Positions 44,429 to 54,040 of a DNA stretch of 64,000 bases are shown piece after piece. The first letter of the stretch is position 1, and each line of letters begins with the position of its first letter. Origin of the DNA: Halorubrum sodomense (lineage in GTDB: Archaea; Halobacteriota; Halobacteria; Halobacteriales; Haloferacaceae); assembly GCF_900111935.1 (NCBI RefSeq), contig NZ_FOYN01000001.1, positions 790,069-854,068 on the forward strand, given 5' to 3'. Made by a program: the position numbers and the translations under genes. A model generated the notes under the pieces. The model was not told the origin of the DNA. It did not search any database and was given only the letters and a program-made list of their open reading frames with translations.

Positions 44429-44452
44429 TGCCCTAAAAGAATACGACCGGCC

Positions 44453-45919
44453 ATGCCACGCTCGTTCACGCCCACGGCGTACGAGGACCTCGACCCGGAC
44501 CGTCGCCCGAGCCTCGCGGCGGCGCTGGTCCCGGTCCTCGCCGTCGTGGCGTTCCTCGGCATCGGCTCGGCCGTTCTCGGCTTAGACCCGCACCCGCCGC
44601 TCCTCTGGAGTATCGCCTTCGTCGGCGCGTTCGGCCTGTGGCTCGGCTACGACTGGGACGAGCTGTTCGACGGAATCGCCAACGGCCTCGTCATGGGGCT
44701 CCAGGCGATCCTCATCATCTTCACCATCTACGGGCTGATCGCCACGTGGGTCAGCGCCGGCACGATCCCCGGGCTGATGTACTACGGGCTGGAGATCCTC
44801 TCGCCGACGACGTTCCTCCCGGCGGCCGCGGTCGTCGCCGCGGTCGTCGCGTTCGCGATCGGCTCCTCGTGGACCACCGTCGGGACGCTCGGCGTCGCCT
44901 TCGTCGGCATCGGCGCGGGGCTCGGCGTCCCCGCCCCGATGACGGTCGGCGCGGTCCTCTCCGGCGCGTACGCCGGCGACAAGCAGTCGCCGCTCTCCGA
45001 CACCACGAACCTCGCGGCCGGCGTCACCAACACCGACCTGTACGGCCACATCCGCCGCATGCGGACCGGCACCGCGATCGCCTTCGGGCTCGCGGTGCTC
45101 GGCTTCGCCGCGCTCGGCCTCCGCGCGAGCGGGGCCATTCCGGCGGGCCGGATCGCGGACATCCAGGGCGCGCTCACCGGAACGTACGCGATCACCGTCG
45201 TCGCGTTCGTCCCGCTCGTCGTCACCTTCGGGCTGGCGATCCGCGGGTACGCCGCGCTCCCGACGCTCGTCGCCGGCGTGTTCGCGGGCGTGCTCACGAC
45301 GATACTCGTCCAGGGGGCCGGCTTCGTCGCCGCCTGGGAGACGTTCATGTCCGGGACCGCGCCGGAGTCGGGCTCGCAGCTGGTGAACGACCTCCTCGCG
45401 ACGGGCGGGCTCACCGGCTCAGCGTGGACGATCACGGTCGTCGTCGCCGCGCTGTCGCTCGGCGGGATCTTGGAGCGCACGGGCGTCCTCGCGGTGATCG
45501 CCCACGCGTTCACGTCGGCCGTCCGGAGCCCGGGCGCGCTCGTCGCCGGCACCGGCGTCTCGGCGATCGTCATCAACGCGCTCACCGCCCAGCAGTACAT
45601 GAGCATCGTCCTGCCGGGCGTCACGCTCCGGAACACCTACGACGAGTTCGGCCTCGACACCGACCAGCTCTCCCGCGCGGTCGAGGCCGCCGGGACGCCG
45701 ACCGGCGCGCTGTTCCCGTGGCACGCCGGTGCCGTCTTCATGGCGAGCGCCACCGGCGTGCCGACGCTGGAGTACGCCCCCTACTACCTGTTCGCGTTCC
45801 TCTCGCCGCTCGTGCTGTTCGTTATGGCCGCGACCGGCTACACCATCGACGTGGGGCCGCTCGCGGCCGACGCCGACCCGGGCGAGACCGCCGCTCCGAC
45901 CCCCGGAAGCGACGACTGA
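44453..45919 (+). CDS. nhaC: Na+/H+ antiporter, NhaC family
   Basis: 488 residues with 11-13 membrane helices. The family pattern is seen in FAIGSSWTTVGTLGVAFVG, AYAGDKQSPLSDTTNLAAG and NALTAQQYMSIVLPGVTL. The GDKQSPLSD segment is the conserved ion-binding loop of NhaC proteins. It exchanges cytoplasmic Na+ for protons at the membrane. The C-terminus is a short acidic tail. The divergent Nog1-like gene is 187 nt away; the promoter between them has two palindromes. Confidence 0.9.
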   Translation: MPRSFTPTAYEDLDPDRRPSLAAALVPVLAVVAFLGIGSAVLGLDPHPPLLWSIAFVGAFGLWLGYDWDELFDGIANGLVMGLQAILIIFTIYGLIATWVSAGTIPGLMYYGLEILSPTTFLPAAAVVAAVVAFAIGSSWTTVGTLGVAFVGIGAGLGVPAPMTVGAVLSGAYAGDKQSPLSDTTNLAAGVTNTDLYGHIRRMRTGTAIAFGLAVLGFAALGLRASGAIPAGRIADIQGALTGTYAITVVAFVPLVVTFGLAIRGYAALPTLVAGVFAGVLTTILVQGAGFVAAWETFMSGTAPESGSQLVNDLLATGGLTGSAWTITVVVAALSLGGILERTGVLAVIAHAFTSAVRSPGALVAGTGVSAIVINALTAQQYMSIVLPGVTLRNTYDEFGLDTDQLSRAVEAAGTPTGALFPWHAGAVFMASATGVPTLEYAPYYLFAFLSPLVLFVMAATGYTIDVGPLAADADPGETAAPTPGSDD

Positions 45920-45986
45920 CTCTCAACAGGGGGCGATCGACCCCGCGTTCGACACGTTTACGCGCCCGCCGAGCCGTTCGTTCCAC

Positions 45987-46529
45987 ATGAGTCTGGAGGT
46001 CGCCGTCGCCGCCCCGTTCAAGGCCCGAGCCAGGGACCGGCTCGGACAGGGGGAGTTCGTCGTCGCGCTGTCGCTGGAGCGGGAGTGGTTCTCGCCCGAT
46101 CAGGCGAAGCGCCTCGTCGACGTCGCGGTCGGTCGCGGCCTGTTGGCGTCCGAGGACGGCGATCTGGTCCCGCGGTTCGACCCGACTGAGGTGACCGTTC
46201 CCGAGGGGTTCTCGCCCGACGAGTCGATCCTCCGCGAGCAGTCCACCTTCGAGAGCGCGCTCGACGCCATCGTCGCCGCGGGCGTCGAGAAGCAGCGCGC
46301 GGTCGCCGCGATCAACGAGCGACAGCGCGCGCTCGCGGTCACCATCGAGGCCGCCGCGGTCCTCTACGCCCGCGAGCGAGGCGCCGCGGTCGACCGCCTC
46401 GCCGCCGAGGTGCGCGAGGAACTCGCCGCCGAGGCGGGCGACGGCGCGACGGTCGCGGACGACGTGACCGACGACTCGACGGTCGCGGACGACGCGGACG
46501 ACGCGACCGACGACTCGGGGGCCGCCTGA
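45987..46529 (+). CDS. DUF2240 family protein
   Basis: 180 residues from ATG 45987. MSLEVAVAAPFKARARDRLG and REWFSPDQAKRLVDVAVGRG begin a helical domain typical of DUF2240, an archaeal family of unknown role. A longer predicted frame upstream is in the nhaC 3' region and is not needed. The C-terminal 50 residues repeat TVADD and are acidic. A one-base gap separates it from the next gene, so both are probably one transcript. Confidence 0.8.
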   Translation: MSLEVAVAAPFKARARDRLGQGEFVVALSLEREWFSPDQAKRLVDVAVGRGLLASEDGDLVPRFDPTEVTVPEGFSPDESILREQSTFESALDAIVAAGVEKQRAVAAINERQRALAVTIEAAAVLYARERGAAVDRLAAEVREELAAEAGDGATVADDVTDDSTVADDADDATDDSGAA

Positions 46530-46530
46530 G

Positions 46531-46956
46531 ATGGTCGCGGACCGCCTCTCCGACGGCGTCCGGATCGCTCAGCTGCTCGCCTCCGAGGTGACGGGAAACG
46601 AGAGCCGGCTCCGCGGGCTGACGGTCGCAGACGCCGACCGCGACGTCGAGCCGACTCCCGACGGCGCGCTGGCGTACCGGATCGCTCGCGAGACGCCGGA
46701 GGGGAGAGCCGGCGCGACGGACGAGGCGACTCCCGGCGAGCCGATCGCCGAGGTGTACGTCCAGCCGGACCGCGCCCGGATCGAGGCGATCGCCGGCCCC
46801 GACGCGGCCGCGACGGCGGCGAGGGAGGGCGACCTCCGCGTCCGTCCGAAGGCGGTCCGCCCGCCGCGGACGCTGGTGTTCGTCGAGGACGGCGCGCAGG
46901 TGAAGCGAGTGCTACCGGTCCTCGAAGCGATCCGAAACGCGTCGGACGACGAGTAG
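46531..46956 (+). CDS. haloarchaeal hypothetical protein, DUF2240 operon
   Basis: 141 residues. The start MVADRLSDGVRIAQLLASEV lies one base after the DUF2240 stop. The middle has AYRIARETPEGRAGATDEA and GEPIAEVYVQPDRARIEAIA, and the end is VKRVLPVLEAIRNASDDE. Mostly helical and soluble; no motif or family recognised. Coupling to DUF2240 suggests a shared process but no more can be said. It converges on the chemotaxis transducer. Confidence 0.6.
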   Translation: MVADRLSDGVRIAQLLASEVTGNESRLRGLTVADADRDVEPTPDGALAYRIARETPEGRAGATDEATPGEPIAEVYVQPDRARIEAIAGPDAAATAAREGDLRVRPKAVRPPRTLVFVEDGAQVKRVLPVLEAIRNASDDE

Positions 46957-47009
46957 CCGACGGCAGGCGCCGATCCGCTGAAACGAGTTCTCGCCGCCTC
47001 GCCGCGCGC

Positions 47010-48917
47010 TCACTCGGGCCGTCCGCCGTCGCCGACCGCGGCGTTCGGCCCGGGCGAGCCGTCGGGGTCGGCCGCCTCGCCGGTGACGTCGAAGTCGCGG
47101 ACGAGCGCCCCGAGCCGCTCCGCCTGCTCCGCCAGCGAGCCGGCCTCCGCGGTCGCCTCGTTCATCGCGGTCAGCTGCTCGTCGGCGGCCTCGGCGACCG
47201 CGTCCGCCTCGTCGGCGGTCGACTGACTGATGTCCGCGACCTCCTCGGCCATCGAGACGGTCTCCTCGGTGCTGGCCGCCTGATCGTCGGTGGCGCGGCT
47301 GATCTCGCGGATCCCCTCGTCGGTCTCCGCGGCGTTCTCCGACACCCGCGCGAACGCGCCGGCGGCGTCTTCGACGGCGTCGGCGCCGGCGGCGATGTTC
47401 TCCTCGGCGCTCCGGACCGCCGTCACCGTCCCCTCGGTCTGCGACTGCGTGGCGCCGATCAGCTCTTCGATCTCCGTGGCCGCGTCCTGGGTCTCCTCGG
47501 CCAGCTGTTTCACCTCGTCCGCGACGACCGCGAAGCCGTCGCTCCCGCCGCCGCCCCCGCCGGCCCGCGCGGCCTCGATGTTGGCGTTCAGGGCGAGCAG
47601 GTTCGTCTGCTCGGCGATGTCGCCGATGAGGTCGACGATCTCGCCGATGTCCTCCATCCGCTCGTCGAGCTGCTGGACGGTCCCCGCGGCGGCGTCGAGC
47701 GCCTCGCGGGACTCCTCGACGCGGTCGATCGCGGCCTCGGCGGTCTCCTCGCCCTCGTCGGCGATGTCGGCGGTCTGCTCGGCGACCTCGACGACGGTCT
47801 CGGTCGAGGAGGCCACCTCCTCGATCGTCGCGGAGAGGTCGTTCATCTCGTCGGACACCTGCCGGAGCATCTCGCGCTGCTCGTCGGCCCCCTCCGCGAT
47901 CTCGCTTACCGACCGACTGACGGCCTCGCTCCGGTCGCTCGCGGTCTCGACGCCGCGGACCGTGTTCTCGCTCGCGTCCGACACCTCCCGGGCGAACGAC
48001 CGGACCTCGCTCATCGCCTCGTCGATGTCGTCCATCATCCCGTTGAACGCCGTGCCGATCTGCGCCATCGCCTCGCTCTCGCTTTCGGCGTCGAGCCGAA
48101 CCGTCAGGTCGCCGTCGGCCGCGCGGTCCATCGCGGCGCTGTAGTGGTCCGCCTTCGTCTCGAGGTGGCTGTTCAGCCGCTCGACCTCCTCGCGGCGCTG
48201 TTCGACCTCCGCCTTCGCGGCCTCGACGTCCTGGATCTCCGACTGCTTCTGCTCCGCCAGTTCGAGCTGCTCGCGCGCCGCCTCGCGCGACTTCTCGATC
48301 GAGTACCAGTTGACCATCAGCGCGCCCGCCAGCGCGAGGACGAACACCGCGTGGATCCCGCCCCAGACGATCGGGTTCTCGATCGCCGCGGTGTGGTTGT
48401 AGACGAGGCTCGAATCGATCAGGCTGAACGCGCCGTGGCCGACCGCCACGTACACGACGCCGACGGCGAACGGGAGCCAGTCCTCGTACAGCGCGAGCAC
48501 GCCGATGAACACGAAGAAGCTGAAGTGCGCCTCGATGTACCCGCCCGACAGCTTCACCATCGCCATCGAGACGGTCATGAGGCTGAACGCCGTGAGCACC
48601 GTCCGCTGACGGCGGCCGAGCCGCGGCCAACTCGCCAGCCCGGCGGTGGCGAGGATGACGGCGACGAACCCCCCGAGCATCCACAGCGGCGTCGCCGGGA
48701 TCTGCGCGCCGGTGAACGACTCAGTCCCGTCGTAGAGCCCGAGGCCGATCAGGAACGGGACCTGAACCACGGTGGCGATCAGGATGTTCCGGTGCCGCGG
48801 CGCCCACATCTCGTCCGGCATCGAGGTGCCGTCCGGGATGTATCGGATCACGTCCCGCACGCTCGCCGCCAGCCCGCCCGATTCCCCCGATCGCGTCTCG
48901 GTCGCAGTCTCTGCCAT
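47010..48917 (-). CDS. methyl-accepting chemotaxis transducer (Htr), membrane type
   Basis: 635 residues from ATG 48917. About six N-terminal helices (residues 40-215) form the input domain, and no large extracellular loop is seen. A HAMP-like linker and coiled coil follow, then the signalling hairpin: [15 protein letters not shown] region, [12 protein letters not shown], and [20 protein letters not shown]. Glu-rich methylation regions flank it. The tip has a run of six Gly where EAGRGF-type residues are usual. It controls CheA and flagellar (archaellum) switching. A TATA-like TTTATATC (complement, near 48937) sits upstream. Confidence 0.92.
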   Translation of the reverse strand: MAETATETRSGESGGLAASVRDVIRYIPDGTSMPDEMWAPRHRNILIATVVQVPFLIGLGLYDGTESFTGAQIPATPLWMLGGFVAVILATAGLASWPRLGRRQRTVLTAFSLMTVSMAMVKLSGGYIEAHFSFFVFIGVLALYEDWLPFAVGVVYVAVGHGAFSLIDSSLVYNHTAAIENPIVWGGIHAVFVLALAGALMVNWYSIEKSREAAREQLELAEQKQSEIQDVEAAKAEVEQRREEVERLNSHLETKADHYSAAMDRAADGDLTVRLDAESESEAMAQIGTAFNGMMDDIDEAMSEVRSFAREVSDASENTVRGVETASDRSEAVSRSVSEIAEGADEQREMLRQVSDEMNDLSATIEEVASSTETVVEVAEQTADIADEGEETAEAAIDRVEESREALDAAAGTVQQLDERMEDIGEIVDLIGDIAEQTNLLALNANIEAARAGGGGGGSDGFAVVADEVKQLAEETQDAATEIEELIGATQSQTEGTVTAVRSAEENIAAGADAVEDAAGAFARVSENAAETDEGIREISRATDDQAASTEETVSMAEEVADISQSTADEADAVAEAADEQLTAMNEATAEAGSLAEQAERLGALVRDFDVTGEAADPDGSPGPNAAVGDGGRPE

Positions 48918-49157
48918 ACCCGGCGATTGTCGTATGATATAAAAACACGTCGTCTCCAACTATTACCGCTGATACCGTCGTTTAGCTCCCGTAGTGCGGG
49001 TAATAAATTGATCCCAGTCCCGCCGCGGAGCTATCGATACCCCGCTCGCTTTGCCTCTTTCTCGACGAAAGCCGAATTAGTTCGGCGGCCGGGGAGGCGA
49101 ACCCCTCGGGACCGCGGTCGCCGGACGGGTCGCGGGGTCGACCGCGCGGCCGACGGT

Positions 49158-49165
49158 TTTTATAT
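49158..49165 (+). promoter_or_regulatory. TATA box of nurA
   Basis: TTTATATC centred 27 nt before the GTG at 49188. It supports the GTG start and a leaderless transcript. Confidence 0.55.
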
Positions 49166-49187
49166 CGGTCCGGTCCGCCGTACGGTC

Positions 49188-50486
49188 GTGACGCTCGATC
49201 CGATCCACGTCGAGAACATCGCGCAACTCGCGTACGGCATCGGCGGCGACGTGGACGCGACGGACCACGACGACCTCGCGGAGCGCGTGTGGCGCGAGTG
49301 GCTCCCCGACCTCCGCCGCGACGGCCGGGTCGTGATCGAGGCGCTCGGCGACCACGAGCGCCGACGGGCCGCGATCGACGACGTCGCGCTCGTCGACCGC
49401 CCGTTCGAGACGGTCCACGGCCTCGACTCCGGAACGATCAACCCCACGACGTTCAAGAACGGGCTCGTCGTCGACGTCGCGCACGCGGCGATGGCGAGTT
49501 CGCCGACGGATCTCGACCTCCACCGCGACCGCACCATCGTCGCCACGGTCCACGCCGGCGACTCGACCGCCGGCTTCGACAGCGAGTGGGCCCGCCGCGA
49601 CGAGGGGCACACCCGCCAGCGCGTCCTCCACGTCCCGCGGGTGAACCGCTACGCGGAGCGCGTCGTCCACGCGCTCGCCCTCTACCTCGCGGAGGGGACT
49701 CACGCGCTCGACCACGCGGACCGCGTCGACGACCTGCTCGTCCTCGACGGACCGGTCTACCCCAAGGAGCTGTTCACGTGGGCCGACCGCGACCCCGAGC
49801 TCGGCGCGCTCGCCCGGGAGGCCAAGCCCCGCGCCGTCATCGAGAAGTACGTCCGCCTCGTCGAGCGGTTCGTCGAGCGCGACGTGCCGCTGGCCGGCTT
49901 CGTCAAAAATCCCGCGAGCGGCACCGCGGTCCGAGCGCTCTCTCGCGCCGGCGTGGAGTCGCCGTGGCCCGACGACACCGCGCTGTTCACCCGCCTGCTG
50001 GAGCGGCGGGAGCCGGACGGGGACGGCGCGGCACCGACCGGCGACCGAGACACCGGCGGCCCCGCCGACCGCGGCGCCCGCCTCGACGACGACCTCACGT
50101 TCACCACCTGGTTCCGGAGTCGCGGCGGCGCGGACGCGCCGATGGCCGCCGACGGCGACGCGCTCGGCGTCGAGCGCGAACTCGACCCGGCGCTGTACGA
50201 GCCGACGTTCACCGTCGTCTACGACCCGCGGACCGACGTGACGTACAAGCTGGAGGCGCCGTACGCGTTCACCCGCGACGAGGCGACCCGCGAGCGGCTC
50301 ACCCGGCAGGTCGTCGCGGAGGTGGCGGCGACGCGCGGGCCGCCGGAGCCGGTCGCGAAGGCGGACGAGCTGGCGCGGATCTCGGCCACGGAGAAGGCCG
50401 CGCTCCGTCGGAAGTTCGAGGAGCGGCTCGGCAGCGACCAGCAGGCGACCTACGACGACCTGCGCTGGGGGAAGGAGCCGTACTGA
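49188..50486 (+). CDS. nurA: NurA-domain nuclease
   Basis: 432 residues from GTG 49188. The metal-binding Asp is in VHGLDSGTINPTTF (the DxSG/GLDSG-type start of NurA), and later segments VDVAHAAMASSPTDLDL, VLDGPVYPKELFTW and DVPLAGFVKNPASGTAVRAL match its strands. NurA works with HerA and Mre11-Rad50 in resecting DNA ends in archaea. HerA is not in the window. The 100-residue region with GDGAAPTGDRDTGGP is a low-complexity insertion. The stand-alone location is usual for haloarchaea as far as I know. Confidence 0.8.
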   Translation: MTLDPIHVENIAQLAYGIGGDVDATDHDDLAERVWREWLPDLRRDGRVVIEALGDHERRRAAIDDVALVDRPFETVHGLDSGTINPTTFKNGLVVDVAHAAMASSPTDLDLHRDRTIVATVHAGDSTAGFDSEWARRDEGHTRQRVLHVPRVNRYAERVVHALALYLAEGTHALDHADRVDDLLVLDGPVYPKELFTWADRDPELGALAREAKPRAVIEKYVRLVERFVERDVPLAGFVKNPASGTAVRALSRAGVESPWPDDTALFTRLLERREPDGDGAAPTGDRDTGGPADRGARLDDDLTFTTWFRSRGGADAPMAADGDALGVERELDPALYEPTFTVVYDPRTDVTYKLEAPYAFTRDEATRERLTRQVVAEVAATRGPPEPVAKADELARISATEKAALRRKFEERLGSDQQATYDDLRWGKEPY

Positions 50487-50549
50487 GACGCGGTCGCTCT
50501 TCCATGAGCAGTCGACGGCGGAGTAGCGGTGGACGCCTCCGGCGCCCCG

Positions 50550-50590
50550 ACCGCGAGGCGGCCTCGCAGGCACGCGCCGCCGCGGAGGTC
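50550..50590 (-). repeat. structured dispersed element, copy D (fragment)
   Basis: Only the 5' block remains. The complement of the shared 16-nt motif lies at 50563-50578, followed by a remnant of hairpin 1 (GGCCGCCTCGCGG on the minus strand). It lies between the convergent nurA and CPBP genes. The other hairpins are missing. Confidence 0.7.
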
Positions 50591-50629
50591 AGACGGAGTC
50601 GACCGTCCGCAGAACGGTCGCGTCCGCTC

Positions 50630-51364
50630 TCAGATCGCTCCTGCCAGCAGCACCGCGAAGGTAACCGCGTTGTATATGCCGTGTATCAGTCCCGGGACCA
50701 GCACGTTGTCCGTCCACTCGTAGAGCGCGCCGAGGACCGACCCCAACACGACCACGACGCCGACGTACGCCCACCGCTCGACCGGCGTCCCGGAGACGGA
50801 CGGGAGGTGGATCAGCCCGAACGCGAGGCTCGCGATGAGCACCGCGGGGAGGGTGTCGAACGCGCGCCGGACGCCGCCCTGAACGACGCCGCGGAACAGC
50901 AGCTCCTCGACCGGCCCGACCACCGCGAGCGACACCGCGATCATCGCGAGGTAGTACGGAACGGGGTCACCGGCGGGGACGACCGCCTGGTTCTGCCCGG
51001 TCGAGAGCCCGACCTGATCGAGCGCGAACAGGGCCCCGTACTGGAACGCGAAGAGGGCGATCCCCCCGCCGACGATGACCGCCGTCTCGCGGGCGGTCGG
51101 CCGCGAGAATCGGACGATCTCCCACTCGTCGGTGATCGCGAGGTACCCGGCGACCGCGAGCGCGAACCCGGCGAACTGGAGGAGCGTCCGGAGCAGCTGA
51201 TACCCGGTCGACCCCTCGGACACCAGCCCGACGGAGGCGGCGAGGCTCGCCCCCGGCGCGGTGATCGCGCTCGCGACGAGGAACGCGAACACGATCGCGA
51301 ACAGCGCGCTCGCGACGCGGAACACCCGCTCCCCGACCGCGGCCGTCAGGGGGTCTTCGCTCAT
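50630..51364 (-). CDS. CPBP family intramembrane metalloprotease
   Basis: 244 residues with about seven membrane helices. The active-site motifs are VEELLFRGVVQ (Glu-Glu-x-x-x-Arg) and FGLIHLPSVSG with the metal His, and the last VPGLIHGIYNAVTF with a second His. These CAAX-type proteins (Abi family) cut in the membrane and in some species process prenylated or immunity-related substrates. No bacteriocin gene is near. It converges on nurA; repeat fragment D is between. Confidence 0.88.
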   Translation of the reverse strand: MSEDPLTAAVGERVFRVASALFAIVFAFLVASAITAPGASLAASVGLVSEGSTGYQLLRTLLQFAGFALAVAGYLAITDEWEIVRFSRPTARETAVIVGGGIALFAFQYGALFALDQVGLSTGQNQAVVPAGDPVPYYLAMIAVSLAVVGPVEELLFRGVVQGGVRRAFDTLPAVLIASLAFGLIHLPSVSGTPVERWAYVGVVVVLGSVLGALYEWTDNVLVPGLIHGIYNAVTFAVLLAGAI

Positions 51365-51445
51365 CGTCGGCGGTACGGTTCGCGGGGCTTTAGGCGCACC
51401 GGAAGGGGATCGGCGGCGTCGACTCTCGACCCGCCGGCCGCGGCC

Positions 51446-52732
51446 TCAGTCGATCCGCAGCTCGCGCTTCTCCTCGACCGCCTCGGCCTCCGCGAAGTCG
51501 CCGCCGCCGAGCAGCCCCCGGGCCGCCTTCTTCCCCCACTCGACGGCCGGCTGCGTGAACGTCGACACGCTCGCGAGCTCGCCGTACAGCACGCAGGCCG
51601 CCTCCGTCCCGAACAGCAGCTCCCCCAGCGCGCGCTCGTCGACGCGGTCGATCTCGACGCGCACGTTGGGGACGCCGGCCGCCGCGAGGCTCGCCTCCGT
51701 CGCCTCGAACTCGGCGTCGAGCAGCCCGCCGAGCGACGAGCCGCCGAGGTACGCGAGCCCGTCGAGGTCGGTCTCGGGAATCGGCACGTCGGCGCGCTCC
51801 GTGGGTCGCACGAGCGTCACCAGCTTGTCCGGCGGCCCGGCGCGGTACAACTGGAGCTGGGAGTGCTGGTCGGTCGCGCCGAGCGCGCGGGCGGGGGTCT
51901 GCCCGAGTCCGTCCTTCCCGAGGCTCTCGGCCCAGAGCTGGGCGAACCACTCCGCGAACGTCTCCAGCGACTCCGCGTACGGCATCACGGCGTTGGTGAG
52001 CGCGCCCCGCTCCGCGAGCGCGTACGTCGCCGCGCCGTAGGCGTACGCGGGCGACTCGTACAGCGAGCCGGCCAGCGCGTCCATCCCGTCGCGGCCGCCC
52101 GCGAGGACGGCCTCGATGTCGTGACCCTGGAGCGCGGCGACCGCGAGTCCGACGGTCGACAGCGCCGAGAAGCGTCCGGGAACCCTGTCGGGAACCGGTA
52201 GCGAGGGGAGGTCGTGACGGTCGGACAGTTCGCGGAGGTTCCCCGACTCGCCCGTGGTGACGAGGGTCCGCTCGGTCCAGTCGACGCCCGCGTCGGCCAT
52301 CGCCTCGCGGACGACGAGGAAGTTCGCGAGCGTCTCCGCGGTCGTCCCCGACTTCGAGACCACGTTGACGACGGTGTCGTCGAGCGGGAGGGACGCGAGC
52401 AGGGACCGGGTGTCGTCCGGGTCGACGTTGTCGAGGAAGTACGCGTCGACGTCGCTGTCGAGGGCCGTCGCGAGCGTCGCCGCGCCGAGGGCGCTCCCGC
52501 CGATACCGACCGTCAGCACCGCCTCGGGGCGGTCGAACCCGTCGACCGCGGCGCGGATCTCGCTCGGGTCCGCGGTCTCGGGGAGGTTCAGGGCGGCGTA
52601 CCCGAACTCGTCGTCGGCCATCCCGGCCGCGATCCGCTCGTGCGCGGCCGAGACGCGGTCGTCGAGTCTGTCCAGCGTTTCCGTCGTGAGCCCGGGGGTC
52701 GTCTCCAGGGCGTTGCCGAGGTCCACGCGCAT
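51446..52732 (-). CDS. pgi: glucose-6-phosphate isomerase
   Basis: 428 residues. The phosphosugar-binding motifs are AVLTVGIGGSALGAATLA and VVNVVSKSGTTAETLANFL, and the C-terminal VEWGKKAARGLLGGG holds the catalytic Lys region. It interconverts glucose-6-phosphate and fructose-6-phosphate, used in haloarchaea for gluconeogenesis and sugar catabolism. Full-length with halophile acidic surface. The ATG at 52732 is clear; the DoxX gene lies 85 nt upstream on the same strand. Confidence 0.93.
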   Translation of the reverse strand: MRVDLGNALETTPGLTTETLDRLDDRVSAAHERIAAGMADDEFGYAALNLPETADPSEIRAAVDGFDRPEAVLTVGIGGSALGAATLATALDSDVDAYFLDNVDPDDTRSLLASLPLDDTVVNVVSKSGTTAETLANFLVVREAMADAGVDWTERTLVTTGESGNLRELSDRHDLPSLPVPDRVPGRFSALSTVGLAVAALQGHDIEAVLAGGRDGMDALAGSLYESPAYAYGAATYALAERGALTNAVMPYAESLETFAEWFAQLWAESLGKDGLGQTPARALGATDQHSQLQLYRAGPPDKLVTLVRPTERADVPIPETDLDGLAYLGGSSLGGLLDAEFEATEASLAAAGVPNVRVEIDRVDERALGELLFGTEAACVLYGELASVSTFTQPAVEWGKKAARGLLGGGDFAEAEAVEEKRELRID

Positions 52733-52817
52733 ACGTGTCTCACCGCGCGAGAGCGACTTAAAAACCGCCGACCGGGCTGAGCGCCGCCCCCGCAGCGAGG
52801 ACGCGGCGACCGGAACG

Positions 52818-53921
52818 TTAGTCGGCCGCCGCGACCGGTTCCTCGCCGTCGTCGAGCGCCGGGCGACCGATCAGCCGGTCGACGGAGAGCGGGCCGGCGC
52901 CGAGCGCGAAGACGGCCGACGCGAGGCCGAACAGCGCCACGTGAGCGAGGACCGGGTCGTCCGGGAGCCCGAACAGCGTTGTCGTGAACAGGACGAACGA
53001 GAGCGCGGCCGCGCCCCGGGTGAAGAAGCCCGCGATCAGCGCGAGGCCCACGGCGACCTCGGTAACGCCGGCGCCGACGACCCACAGCCCCGGGTCGACG
53101 GGGACGACCGACGTGAGGTCGTACTTCTCGACGACCTGTAGCGCGCTCGCCGGATCGGCGAGCTTCTGGATCAGGCCGAGGTAGACGAACGAGACGCCCA
53201 TGCCGACCCGGAGCACAGTGGGGACGTACCGCCTGAGCGGGGCGGTCGCCTCGTCGAGGAACGACTTCAGGTGGTGGACCGGGTCGATCCGGCCGTAGTA
53301 CGACCCCGGCGTGCTGGCGACCTCGAGCAGCATGTCGTCGGCGCTCGGCCGACCGCCACCGAGGACGAGCAGCGCGAGGAGCACCGGGACGTACTCCACG
53401 GCGAGAACGACGAGCGGGTCGACGGCGACGAGCACCCACGCGTACGTCAGCAGGCCGGCCGCGGCGGTGATCCGCGTCGCGAGCCCGAAGAGGGTGAAGA
53501 AGCCGAGCCCGATGAAGAGGACGCGGAGCAGCGGGCTGGTCGCCGGTTCGAACGAGAGCGTCGGTGCGAACAGGTACCCTTGGAAGCCGGCGCCGACGAG
53601 GGGGAGCCCGACGGCGAGCCGCAGCATCCACGGGACGAGGTCGCCGTAGCTGGCGAGCTTCTCGCGGAGGACGACGACGTCGACGACGGTCGGGCGCACC
53701 CAGAGGTACGCGCCGATTCCGGCGGTCGCGAGGAGCCCGGAGCCCGCGAATAGTGCCGCGTTGAACGGGTCCGACAGCACTTCCGCGATGAACGCCATCG
53801 CGTCGAGCGGGTCGCCCGAGTCCTCGGTGACGTAGTCGACGTGGGCCGCGGCCGGCCGAGCGACGAGCGTCGCGAACAGGGCGAACGCTGCGACGGCAAC
53901 CGATCGGAGACGAACGGACAT
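52818..53921 (-). CDS. DoxX family membrane protein
   Basis: 367 residues from ATG 53921. MSVRLRSVAVAAFALFATLV to PAAAHVDYVTED is a signal peptide. Eight to nine helices follow, in two repeat-like halves. The second half carries RVGMGVSFVYLGLIQKLADP and EVAVGLALIAGFFTRGAAAL, the DoxX pattern. A His-rich loop (DPVHHLKSF) lies in the middle. DoxX proteins are linked to respiratory quinone oxidation in some archaea; here it is a lone gene. AT-rich ACGGTATTTCTTC (53950-53962) is upstream. Confidence 0.85.
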   Translation of the reverse strand: MSVRLRSVAVAAFALFATLVARPAAAHVDYVTEDSGDPLDAMAFIAEVLSDPFNAALFAGSGLLATAGIGAYLWVRPTVVDVVVLREKLASYGDLVPWMLRLAVGLPLVGAGFQGYLFAPTLSFEPATSPLLRVLFIGLGFFTLFGLATRITAAAGLLTYAWVLVAVDPLVVLAVEYVPVLLALLVLGGGRPSADDMLLEVASTPGSYYGRIDPVHHLKSFLDEATAPLRRYVPTVLRVGMGVSFVYLGLIQKLADPASALQVVEKYDLTSVVPVDPGLWVVGAGVTEVAVGLALIAGFFTRGAAALSFVLFTTTLFGLPDDPVLAHVALFGLASAVFALGAGPLSVDRLIGRPALDDGEEPVAAAD

Positions 53922-54040
53922 ACCCCGCGTACGAGCCGAACGCACCTAACGGTATTTCTTCACGAACGTTCGAATCCGACCCTGTAGGTCGTTTCTGCGC
54001 CGCTTCGAGCCGCTCGATAGCCGCGTCAGGGGGCCGCCGC

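Noticed and set aside
49289-52201. 970-codon plus frame across nurA, CPBP and Pgi
   Set aside because: It runs through three genes with clear motifs in other frames and is Arg-rich throughout, so it is a GC artefact.
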